64,000 nt of DNA from Caprella mutica (GCA_947561585.1 CANNZV010000870.1:1-64000); one strand, 5' to 3'. Numbered from the stretch's first letter, positions 53,538 to 63,418 are shown. A program made the numbers and translations. Notes: a model not told the origin generated them from the sequence alone.

Positions 53538-56500
53538 AGATCCTTTGCTGTAGATAGATCCTTTGCTTAAGATAGATCCTTTGCTGTAGATAGATCCTTT
53601 GCAGTAGATAGATCCTTTGCTGTAGATAGATACTTTGCTGTAGATAAATCCTTTGCTGTAAATCGATCCTTGGCTGCAAATAGATCCTTCGCTGTAGATT
53701 GATCCTTTGCTGCAAAAAGATCCCTTACTGTAGATAGATCCATTGCTGTAGATAGATTCTATGCTGTAGAAATATCCTTTGCTGTAGTTAGATCATTTGC
53801 TGTAGATTGATCCTTCGCTGTAAATAGGTCCCTTACTGTAGATAGGTCCTTTGCTGTAGATAGATCCTTTGCTGTAGATAGATCCTCTGCTGTAGATAGA
53901 TCCTGCGTTGTGGAAAGATCCTTTGGTGAAGATAGATACTTTGCTGTAGATAGATACCTTACTGAAGATAGATCACTTTGCTGTAGATAGATCCTTTGCT
54001 GTAGACAGATCCTATGCTGTATAAAGTTCTGCTGTTGTAAATAGATCCTTTTTTGTAGATAGATCATTGGCTTTAGATAGATCCTTTGCTGTAGATAGAT
54101 ACTTTGCTGTAGATAGATTCTTTGATGTAGATCGATCCTTCGCTTCAAATAGATCCTTTGCTGTAGATTGATCCTTTGCTGCAAAAAGATCCCTTACTGT
54201 AGATAGATCCTTTGCTGTAGATAGATCCTATGCTGTAGAAATATCCTTTGCTGTAGTTAGATCATTTGCTGTAGATTGATCCTTCGCTGTAAATAGGTCC
54301 CTTACTGTAGATAGGTCCTTTGCTGTAGATAGATCCTTTGCTGTAGATAGATCCTCTGCTGTAGATAGATCTTTTGCTGTAGTAGATCCTTCGCTGTAGA
54401 AAGATTCTCCGCTATAAATAGATCCTTTGCTGTAGATAGATCCTTTGCTGTAAAAGGATCCTTTGGCTGTATAAAATTCCTTTACTGTAGATATATCCTT
54501 TGCTGTAGATTTATCCGCTGCAAAAAGATTCCTTACTGTAGATAGATCCATTGCTGTATATAGATCCTATGCTGTAGACAGATCCTTTGCTGTAGATAGA
54601 TCATTTGCTGTAGATTGATCCTTCGCTGTAAATAGATCCCTTACTGTAGATAGATCCTTCGTTGTAGATAGATCCTTTGTAGTAGATAGATCTTTTACTG
54701 TAGATAGATCTTTTACTGTAGATAGATCCTTAGCTGTAGATAGATCTAAGATCCTTTGCTGTAAATAAATAAATAAATCCTTTGCCGTAGATAGATCTTT
54801 TGCCGTAGATAGATCCTTTGCTGTAGATAGATCCTTTTCTGTAGATAGATTCTTCGCTGTAGATAGATCCTTTTCTGTAGATAGATCCTTTTCTGTAGAT
54901 AGATCTTTTATTGTAGATAAAACCGTTGCTGTAGATAGATCCCATACTGAAAATAGATCCTTTGCTGTAGATAGATCCTTTGCTGTTGAAAAATCCTCTG
55001 CTGTAGAAAGATCTCCTGCTGTATATAGATCCATTGCTGTAGATAGATCCTTTGCTGTTGACAGATCTTTCACTGTAGAAAGATCCTTTGGTGTAGATAG
55101 ATTCTTTGCTGTAGATAGATCCCTTACTGTAGATAGATCACTTTGCTGTAGATAGATCATTTGCTGTAGATAGATCCCTTACTGTAGATATATCACTTTG
55201 CTGTAGATAGATCTTTTGCTGAAGATAGATCCTTTGCTGTAGATAGATCCTTTGCTGCAGATAGATCCCTTATTGTTGATAGATCCTTTGCTGTAGATAG
55301 ATTCTTTGCTGCAGATAGAACTTTCGTTGTAAATAGATCTTTTGCTATAGATAGATCCTTTGCTGTTGACAGATCCTGCGCTGTAGAAAGATCTTTTGGT
55401 GAAGACAGATTCTTTTCTGTAGATAGATCCCTTACTGAAAATAGATCACTTTGCTGTAGATAGATCCTTTGCTGTAGACAGATCCTATGCTGTATAAAGT
55501 TCTGCTGTTGTTAATAGATACTTTTTTGTAGATAGATCATTGGCTTTAGATAGATCCTTTGCTTAAGATAGATCCTTAAATGTAGATTGATACTTTGCTG
55601 TAGAGAGATCCTTTGCAGTAGATAAATCCTTGACTGTAAACAGATCCTTTGCTGTAGATAGATCCTTTGCAGTAGATAGATCCTTTGCTGTAGATAGATA
55701 CTTTGCTGAAGATTGATCCTTTGCTGTTGACAGATCCTGCGTTGTAGAAAGATCCTTTGCTGAAGACAGAATCTTTGCTGTAGATAGATACCTTACTGAA
55801 GATAGATCACTTTGCTGTAGATAGATCCTTCGCTGTAGATAGATCCTTTACTGTATAAAGTTCTGCTGTTGTAAATAGATTTTTTGTTGTAGATAGATCA
55901 TTGGCTTTAGATAGATCCTTTGCTGTAGATAGATTCTTTGCTTAAGATAGATCCTTAACTTTAGATTGATCCTATGCTGTAGAGAGATCCTTTGCAGTAG
56001 ATAAATCTTTGACTGTAGATAGATCCTTTGCTGTAGATAGTTCCTTTGCTGTAGATAGATCGTTTCCTGTAGATAGATCCTATGCTGTATAAAGATCCTT
56101 TGCTGAGGATAGATCCGTTGCTGTAGATAGATCCTTTGCTGCAGATAGATCCCTCATTGTTGATAGATCTTTTGCTGTAGATAGCTCCTTTACTGTAAAT
56201 AGATCCTTTGCTGTAGATAGATCCCTTGCTGTGGATTGATCATAGTATGTAGATAGATCCTTTACTGTAGATAGGTCCTTTGCTGTAGATAGATCCTTTG
56301 CTGTAGATAGATCCTTTTCAGTAGATAGATCCTTTACTGTGGATAGATCCTTATCTGTAGATAGATCCTTTGCTGTAGATAAATCGTTTGCTGTAGATAA
56401 ATCGTTTGCTGTAGATAGATACTTTGCTGTAGATAGATCCTTTACTGTAGATAGATCCTTTGCTGTAGATAGTTCCTTTGCTGTAGATAGATCCTTTGCT

Positions 56501-59460
56501 GTAGATAGATCTTATGCTGTAGATAGATTCTTTACTGCTGATAGATTCTTCGCTGTACATAGATTCTTTGTTGTAGATAGAATAGATAGATCATTTGCTG
56601 TAGATAGATCCTTTGTTGTAGATAGATCCTTCGCTGTAGATAGATTCTCTTCTGTAGATAGATTTTTTCTGTAGATAGATCCTTTGCTGTAAATAAATAA
56701 ATAAATCCTGTGCCGTAGATAGATCCCTTGCCGTAGATAGATCATTTGCTGTAGATAGATCCTTTGTTATAGATAGATCCTTCGCTGTAGATAGATCCTT
56801 TTCTGTAGATAGATCCTTTTCTGTAGATAGATCCTTTACTGTAGATAAAACCTTTGCTGTTGATAGATCCCATACTGTAAATAGATTCTTTGCTGTAGAT
56901 AGATCCTTCGCTGTAGATAGATTCTCTTCTGTAGATAGATCTTTTTCTGTAGATAGATCCTTTGCTGTAAATAAATAAATAAATCCTGTGCCGTAGATAG
57001 ATCCCTTGCCGTAGATAGATCATTTGCTGTAGATAGATCCTTTGTTATAGATAGATCCTTCGCTGTAGATAGATCCTTTTCTGTAGATAGATCCTTTTCT
57101 GTAGATAGATCCTTTGCTGTAGAAATATCCTATGCTGTATAAAGTTCTGCTGTTGTAAATAGATCCTTTTTTGTAGATAGATCATTGGCTTTAGATAGAT
57201 CCCCTACTGTAGATAGAACACTTTGCTGTAGATAGATCATTCGCTGTAGATAGATCCCTTACTGTAGATAGATCACTTTGCTGTAGGTAGATCCTTTGCT
57301 GAAGATAGATCCTTTGCTGTAGATAGATATTTTGCTGCAGATAGATCCCTTATTGTTGATAGATCCTTTGCTGTAGATAGATTCTTTGCTGTAGATGGAA
57401 CTTTTGTTGTAAATAGATCTTTTGCTATAGATTGATCCTTTGCTGTTGACAGATTCTGCGCTGTAGAAAGATCTTTTGGTGTAGACAGATTCTTTTCTGT
57501 AGATAGATACCTTACTGAAAATAGATCACTTTGCTGTAGATAGATCCTTTGCTGTAGACAGATCCTATGCTGTATAAAGTTCTGCTGTTGTAAATAGATC
57601 CTTTTTTGTAGATAGATAATTGGCTTTAGATAGATCCTTTGCTGTAGATAGATCCTTTGCTTAAGATAGATCCTTTGCTGTAGATAGATCCTTTGCAGTA
57701 GATAGATCCTTTGCTTTAGATAGATACTTTGCTGTAGATAGATCCTTTTCTGTAGATCGATCCTTCGCTGCAAATAGATCCTTTGCTGTAGATTGATCCT
57801 TTGCTGCAAAAAGATCCCTTACTGTAGATAGATCCATTGCTGTAGATAGATCCTATGCTGTAGAAATATCCTTTGCTGTAGTTAGATCATTTGCTGTAGA
57901 TTGATCCTTCGCTGTAAATAGGTCCCTTACTGTAGATAGGTCCTTTGCTGTAGATAGATCCTTTGCTGTAGATAGATCCTCTGCTGTAGATAGATCTTTT
58001 GCTGTAGTAGTTCCTTTGCTGTAGAAAGATTCTCCGCTATAAATAGATCCTTCGCTGTAGATAGATCCTTTGCTGTAGATAGATCCTTTGCTGTAGATAG
58101 ATCCTTTGCTGTAAATGGATCCTTTGGCTGTATAAAATTCCTTTACTGTAGATATATCCTTTGCTGTAGATTCATCCGCTGCAAAAAGATTCCTTACTGT
58201 AGATAGATCCATTGCTGTATATAGTTCCTATGCTGTAGACAGATCCTTTGCTGTAGATAGATCATTTGCTGTAGATTGATCCTTCGCTGTAAATAGATCC
58301 CTTACTGTAGAAAGGTCCTTTGCTGTAGATAGATCATTTGCTGTAGATAGATCTTTTGCTGTAGTAGTTCCTTTGCTGTAGAAAGATTCTCCGCTATAAA
58401 TTGATCCTTTGCTGTAGATAGATCCTTTGATGTAGATAGATCCTTTGCTATAAATGGATGTTTGGCTGTATAGAGTTCCATTACTGTAGATATATCCTTT
58501 GCTGTAGATTGACCATTTGCTGTAAATAGATCTTTTGCTGTAGATAGATCCTTTGATGTAGATAGATCACTTATCGTAGATAGATCTATTGCTGTAGATA
58601 GATCTTATGCTGTAGAAAGAACCTTTGCTGAAGATAGATCATTTGCTGTAGATTGATCCTTTGCTGTAGATAGATCCTTCGTTGTAGATAGATCCGTTTC
58701 TGTAGATAGATTCTTTGCTGAAGATAGATTCTTTTCTCTAGATAGATTCTTTGCAGTAGATGTATCCTATGCAGTAGATAGATCCTTTATTGTACATAGA
58801 TCCTATGCTGTATAAAGATCCTTTGCTGAAGATAGATCGTTTGCTGTAGATAAATCCTTTGCTGCAGATAGATCCTTTATTGTAGATAGATCTTTTGCTG
58901 CAGATAGATCCCTTGCTGTGGATTGATCATACGATGTAGATAGATCCTTTACTGTAGATAGGTCCTTTGCTGTAGATAGATCCTTTACTGTAGAAAGATC
59001 CTTTGCTGTAGATGGATCCTTATATGTAGATAGATTCTTTGATGTAGATAGATCTCTTACTTTAGATAGAACACTTTGCTGTAGATAGATCATTTGCTGT
59101 AGATCGATCCCCTACTGTAGATAGATCACTTTGCTGTATAGATAGATCCTTTGCTGTAGATAGATTCTTTGCTGCAGATAGATCCCTTATTGTTGATAGA
59201 TCTTTTGCTGTAGATAGCTCCTTTACTGTAAATAGATCCTTTGCTGTAGACAGATCCTTTCTTGTAGATAGATATTTTGCTGTAGATAGATTTTTTGCTG
59301 TAGATTGAACTTTTGTTGTAAATAGATCTTTTGCTATAGATTGATCCTTTGCTGTTGACAGATCCTGCGTTGTAGAAAGATCCTTTGGTGAAGACAGATT
59401 CTTTGCTGTAGATAGATCCCTTACTGAAGATAGATCCTTTGCTGTATAAAGTTCTGCTGT
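53538..59460 (+). repeat. Mosaic array edge
   Basis: Short segments resemble different internal blocks in turn. 54,567-55,160 resembles 12,530-13,498. 55,190-56,080 resembles 16,230-17,050. 56,090-56,700 resembles 19,170-19,800. 57,273-57,809 resembles 15,421-15,957. 57,853-58,212 resembles 51,244-51,603. 58,400-58,800 resembles 51,840-52,210. No single higher-order period continues through it, and substitutions are more frequent, which fits an older, less homogenised array edge. Confidence 0.7.
56625..57115 (+). repeat. Local 277-bp tandem duplication in the edge mosaic
   Basis: The block beginning GATCCTTCGCTGTAGATAG at 56,625 recurs at 56,902. It includes the unusual TTCTCTTCTG variant, the AAAT expansion (56,691 and 56,969) and the following GCCGTAG pair. 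The offset shifts to 278 because one T-run differs by a base. The second copy ends near 57,115. Confidence 0.75.
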
Positions 59461-60144
59461 ATAGGGTGAGGAGAGGTGTAACTAGTAACTCAGGGGAGGG
59501 GGTTAGTTGTGGAGAGGAGTGATTAATAATACACAGATAGAAATTATCTTCCAGTATGTATATGCTAATATTTTTTATAAGCTGATATTTTATTTACAAC
59601 ATCATACAAATATATTTGTATTCACATATGATTTAATTCAGTGTTCTAATCATTGGTAATTCATGGGTGAAGAGCATGACTGTATGTGTATGAAGCCCGC
59701 GAAGATACAGTCACTTTACTGGCTACCTTACTTATGCCACTGCTTGTACCACTGTCAATCATCTGAGACACTACTTAGGTATCACCAATTGACTGAAGGG
59801 AAAATGATTAATTATTATTTATTTGTTTATTTATAGTAACAAAAATATAAACTCTTCATAAATGAATTTAGAGCTAATTATGACTTATTATATTCCTTAA
59901 TAATAATTATAGTCATCAAATAAAAACAGTATATGAGACATTGATGAAGTTCTATATTATTTTCGGACATGTAAGTTTCTAGTTTTTATTTTTCAGAAGG
60001 ATTAACTGTAAATAATGGAGTATAGAGCATGTTTACAACAAACTAGCGGATACAACAAACTACATTAGCAACTCTCAGTTATATCTATCTAAGTAGTTCT
60101 TCATTTGTTTAACTAAGTAAGGATTAAAAAATAGGGAGTTGGGG
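59461..60144. other. Flank without recognised gene
   Basis: This is non-satellite sequence beginning with a purine-rich stretch (59,461-59,520) and then AT-rich DNA. A somewhat more balanced segment at about 59,660-59,810 has no open frame of note. I recognise no gene, RNA or transposon here. Confidence 0.6.
59488..59517 (+). repeat. Inverted-repeat arm (left), G-rich
   Basis: CAGGGGAGGGGGTTAG followed by TGGAGAGG is close to the reverse complement of 62,445-62,476. The arms are about 3 kb apart and differ by a few substitutions and short indels. Confidence 0.45.
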
Positions 60145-60235
60145 CTCGTGACCGGGGGGATTATGACCTACATGGCTCATGACCGGGGGGCTCATGACTG
60201 GGGGGCTCATGACCGTGGGGGGGGGGGATGCTCTT
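60145..60235 (+). repeat. G-rich 15-bp minisatellite, CTCATGACCGGGGGG
   Basis: Three to four imperfect copies, ending in a run of 11 G at 60,217-60,227. G-runs of six lie at 60,154-60,159, 60,185-60,190 and 60,200-60,205. The last stretch (60,185-60,227) could fold as a G-quadruplex with loops of 9 and 11 nt if the 11-G run supplies two tracts. Confidence 0.75.
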
Positions 60236-60284
60236 GACTTTACCCCTTAGTATATAGTCCCTCGGATACTAGTCTCCCTCTTGT

Positions 60285-60950
60285 AACTAGCTAACCAGTG
60301 TACCTAGGTACCTAACCACTAACCAGTGTACCTAGACACTAACCAGCGTACCTAGTGCCTAACCACTAACCAGTGTACCTAGTACCTAACCGCTAACTCT
60401 AGGTACCTAGACACTAACCAGTGTACCTGGGTACCTAACCACTAACCAGTGTACCTGGGTACCTAACCACTAACCAGTGTACCTAATCATTAACCAGTGT
60501 ACCTAGGTACCTAACCACTAACCAGTGTACCTAATCATTAACCAGTGTACCTAGGTACCTAACCACTAACCAGTGTACCTAGGTACCTAATCATTAACCA
60601 GTGAACCTAGGTACATAACCATTAACCAGTGTACCTTGGTACCTAATCATTAACCAGGGTACCTAGGTACCTAACCACTAACCAGTGTAGCTAGGTACCT
60701 AATCATTAACCAGTGTACCTAGGTACATAACCATTAATCAGTGTACCTAGGTACCTAACCACTAACCAGTGTACCTTGGTACCTATTCGTTAACCAGTGT
60801 ACCTAGGTACATAACCATTAATCAGTGTACCTAGGTACCTAACCAGTAACCAGTGTTCCTAGGTACCTAACCAGTGTACCTAACCACTAACCACTGTACC
60901 TTTATACCTAACCACTAACCAGTGTACCTAGATACCTAACCAGTTTACCT
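60285..60950 (+). repeat. 28-bp minisatellite, CTAACCA.TAACCAGTGTACCTAGGTAC family
   Basis: About 24 imperfect units, with alternating starts CTAACCACTAACC and CTAATCATTAACC and a common end GTGTACCTAGGTAC. Some units are shortened. The + strand is clearly richer in C than in G. The palindrome TAGGTACCTA occurs where units join. Confidence 0.9.
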
Positions 60951-61130
60951 AGATACCTAACCAGTTACCTAGGTACCTAACCAGTTACCTAGGTACCTAA
61001 CCAGTTACCTAGGTACCTAACCAGTTACCTAGGTACCTAACCAGTTTACTAGGTACCTAACCAGTTAACTAGGTACCTAACCAGTTAACTAGGTACCTAA
61101 CCAGTTACCTAGGTACCTAACCACTAACCA
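60951..61130 (+). repeat. 20-bp minisatellite CTAACCAGTTACCTAGGTAC
   Basis: About nine units, the first several exact at a period of 20 bp. Later units carry AACTAGG in place of ACCTAGG. It is a shortened relative of the preceding 28-bp unit. Confidence 0.9.
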
Positions 61131-61208
61131 CCTAGATAACCAGTTAGATATCCAGTTAGATCACCAGTTAAATCACCAGTTAGTTAATCAGAGAGATAAC
61201 CAGTTAGA
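61131..61208 (+). repeat. Short degenerate repeats AGATAACCAGTT
   Basis: About six units of 11-12 bp (GATAACCAGTTA, GATATCCAGTTA, GATCACCAGTTA). They form the transition between the C-rich left half and the G-rich right half of the minisatellite region. Confidence 0.75.
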
Positions 61209-61355
61209 TAACTAGTGCGGCAACCTCGTTAGGTAACTAGTGCGGCAACCTCATTAGGTAACTAGTGCAGCAACCTTGTTAGGTAACTAGTGCGGCAACC
61301 TCGTTAAGTAACTAGTGCGGCAACCATGTTAGGTAACTAGTGCGATTACCTTGTT
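61209..61355 (+). repeat. 25-bp minisatellite, AACTAGTGCGGCAACCTCG core
   Basis: About six units at a period of 25 bp, each ending GTTAGGT. It is the only CpG-bearing array in the flank. Variants include GCAGCAACC and GCGATTACC. Confidence 0.88.
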
Positions 61356-61560
61356 AGTTAACTAGTTTAGCTAGTTAGGTAACTAGTGTAACTAGTTAGG
61401 TAACTAGTGTAACTAGTTAGGTAACTAGTGTAACTAGTTAGGTAACTAGTGTAACTAGTTAGGTAACTAGTTTGACTAGTTAGGTAACTAGTGTAACTAG
61501 TTAGCTAACTAGTGTGACTAGTTAGGTAACTAGTTTGACTAGTTAGGTAACTAGTGTAAC
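61356..61560 (+). repeat. 21-bp minisatellite, AACTAGTGTAACTAGTTAGG core
   Basis: About nine units at a period of 21 bp, with GTTTGACTAG variants. It contains the palindromes TAACTAGTTA and ACTAGT. It shares the TTAGGTAACTAGTG word with the 25-bp array. Confidence 0.9.
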
Positions 61561-61730
61561 TTACAGTAATTAATAATGAAAACAAGTATAAATAGTTGAG
61601 GTACTAGTGTAACTAGTTAGGTACTAATGGAATTAAGTATCTAACTAGTATATCTAGTTACCTGACTACTGTAACTAGTTACCTAACTAGTGTACCAGTG
61701 TACTAGTGTAACTAGGTAACGAACTAGTTT
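61561..61730 (+). repeat. Degenerate end of the CTAG minisatellite region
   Basis: Scattered TAACTAGTTACCTAACTAG words in both senses, fading into AT-rich sequence. Remnants of the same words reappear at about 61,850-61,945. Confidence 0.65.
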
Positions 61731-62440
61731 TTTTTAAATGTGTTTATTAAGTTTAATATATACATATGAGCTTATTTCAAGATGGCTCGATTCTTGTACC
61801 ATCATATTAGTACCTATCTAGTTCTCTTCCAAAACAGGGTTCTCTTCCACGACTAGTGTATCTAGTTTCCTAGTCAGTAGCTACCTAACTACAGTATCTA
61901 TGTAGGTTCATATATACTCTAGTTAGGTAGGTTTTCCTAGATACTCTAATACTCTTTCAAGCATTGTTCGTTTTCCCCATTCATGAGTTTCCCGTCAGTG
62001 TCAGCTCCGCTTCGTACACTTACATACATTTCGTAAGCACGAGTAATTATTATTAAGTGAATTGTTAATATGTATTTACTACAGAAATAAATACCATTTC
62101 CCAAGCAGTTATTTTTAGGTGATTCTAATATCAATAGATAGATCGTCAATAGAAAGTCGAAGAAATAGAAGTTACTACATGCCTAACTGACTATGAAGCA
62201 TATAGCAATACATCTACAAACACATCTAGGTACACACACACACAGAAATGCATGCTCAACCCCCTTGACCTTAGCGCCAAAATTAAAATGATCTTTCATT
62301 AATATTCTATATACTGTCGTACATTATTAAATATTAGTCTACAAAGAAATATAAGCAAACAGTTAAATAGAGGCTTCATATTTCTCAGTGTAATCATTTA
62401 CTTCTTATTCTATTTGTGAAACTGTAGTAAATACATAGAG
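61731..62440. other. AT-rich flank without recognised gene
   Basis: Mostly AT-rich. A reverse open frame of 67 codons at 61,946-62,149 matches no family I know. A short CA microsatellite lies at 62,232-62,244. I see no RNA gene and no transposon ends. Confidence 0.6.
62232..62244 (+). repeat. Short (CA)n microsatellite
   Basis: Thirteen bases of alternating A and C, directly after CATCTAGGT. Confidence 0.9.
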
Positions 62441-62444
62441 GATA

Positions 62445-62476
62445 CCTCTCCACTGTATCTACCCCCTCCCCCTGTT
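62445..62476 (-). repeat. Inverted-repeat arm (right), C-rich
   Basis: CCTCTCCACTG, then CCCCCTCCCCCTGTT, reads on the - strand as the G-rich word seen at 59,488-59,517. It could equally be an independent polypurine tract. Confidence 0.45.
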
Positions 62477-62492
62477 AGTCCCCCCCCCACCC
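62462..62492 (-). other. Potential G-quadruplex on the - strand
   Basis: The C-runs on + are 5 (62,462-62,466), 5 (62,468-62,472), 9 (62,480-62,488) and 3 (62,490-62,492), with spacers of 1, 7 and 1 nt. On the - strand this meets the usual pattern of four G3+ tracts with loops of 1-7 nt. Confidence 0.7.
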
Positions 62493-63180
62493 ACAGTAAC
62501 CGTTAGCTACCAACAACGAAGATAAACCAAAATTATTAACGCAGGAATTACAAAGAAACACTTACATTGACAACTGATATACCAACCATTATTAATCGAA
62601 AAAATTGATAATGACCAATAATTACTATTTGATAATATTACATTATTGGACTAAATTATAATTATTAAATGATTGTGTTACAAATTATTAGCACACATTT
62701 TTGACGACTTTTCAAAAGTTTCCATAAAATATTAAAACTTAGTGTTCGGAAAAAAAAATATACAATTTTTTTATCGTTAGGTGTATAATAAAATATAGTT
62801 TTAATTACTTATAGTGTCATTGCACACGACTTATTTTCAATGTACTAACAGTATTATATATGCATACTTTTACTGTCACATTTTGTATTTAGTATCATTT
62901 ACCTACATCGATATTTTAAATATTGATAGTTATTTTCTTACCCACCTTTACTATTCAAATTATCTGCAACATTAGTTGCACCGTTCATATTATCTAAAGT
63001 TCAATTTAATATAAATAATTGTTTTTTAATATATATAAAAAATACCATAATGAATTGTTTTAATAATAATTACTCATTGTTACAACAAATTTATTTCATC
63101 AACTTTATATTATAAATAATAATTATTGCAGTACAGTAATAATAAAACTCTCAATAACCTGCACTGTAATAATAATTATA
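62493..63180. other. AT-rich flank with short AAT runs, no gene seen
   Basis: Strongly AT-rich, with several short TAATAATAAT and ATTATTA runs (notably 63,060-63,180) and a poly-A run near 62,752. No open frame of note, no tRNA- or rRNA-like sequence. Confidence 0.65.
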
Positions 63181-63367
63181 ACAATAATGTTAGAACTCAC
63201 TGTACTTAATGTCTAGCAGCTCTAGCCAATCAGAAGGCTCGTTACAATTGCAAAATTATTCTTAGCGTATATCAATTGCAGTCTGTGAGAGAGTAACATT
63301 GATACCCGAATCTACGCTTATATTGCCGTAGATTACTATATGTTTGAATGCAAAGTGAGAGTAATGA

Positions 63368-63395
63368 AAAGTGATCTACGCGTGTAGAGCACTTT
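63368..63395 (+). repeat. Hairpin, 12-bp arms with one mismatch
   Basis: AAAGTGATCTAC (63,368-63,379) pairs with GTAGAGCACTTT (63,384-63,395), with a 4-nt loop and a single mismatch. Confidence 0.8.
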
Positions 63396-63418
63396 ACAGT
63401 CAAATCATTTGGAACTTT

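Larger units (their letters stand above)
1..59460 (+). repeat. 18-bp satellite array, GATA/GATC-containing unit
   Basis: The whole stretch is a head-to-tail array of the unit GATAGATCCTTTGCTGTA and point variants of it (TTTACTG, TTTTCTG, TTCGCTG, TTTGTTG, TTTGATG, CTGCAG, GTTGACAG and others). The unit has 4 A, 7 T, 4 G and 3 C, contains AGATAG and GATC, and has no CpG in its consensus. Dividing length by unit gives about 3,300 copies. Single-base and non-18 indels are scattered throughout, so the reading frame drifts. The array is open at the left window edge and stops at about 59,460, where sequence beginning ATAGGGTGAG takes over. Orientation is the same throughout; I saw no inverted block. 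Families of this kind are normally heterochromatic satellites; the chromosomal position here is not known. Confidence 0.97.

Noticed and set aside
1..59460. CRISPR array
   Set aside because: The unit is continuous at 18 bp, with no alternating unique spacers, no leader and no cas genes; the context is eukaryotic.
1..59460. Simple (GATA)n microsatellite
   Set aside because: GATAGAT is only part of a longer 18-bp unit; there is no extended pure GATA run.
60285..61560. Telomeric or interstitial telomere repeat (CCTAA / TTAGG words)
   Set aside because: The words are embedded in 20- to 28-bp units and never form a pure 5- or 6-bp tandem run.
61946..62149. Reverse open frame of 67 codons as a small gene or exon
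   Set aside because: Sequence family not recognised, AT-rich surroundings and length within chance expectation. A GTAAGT word inside could be a splice donor, but there is no acceptor or second exon I can support.
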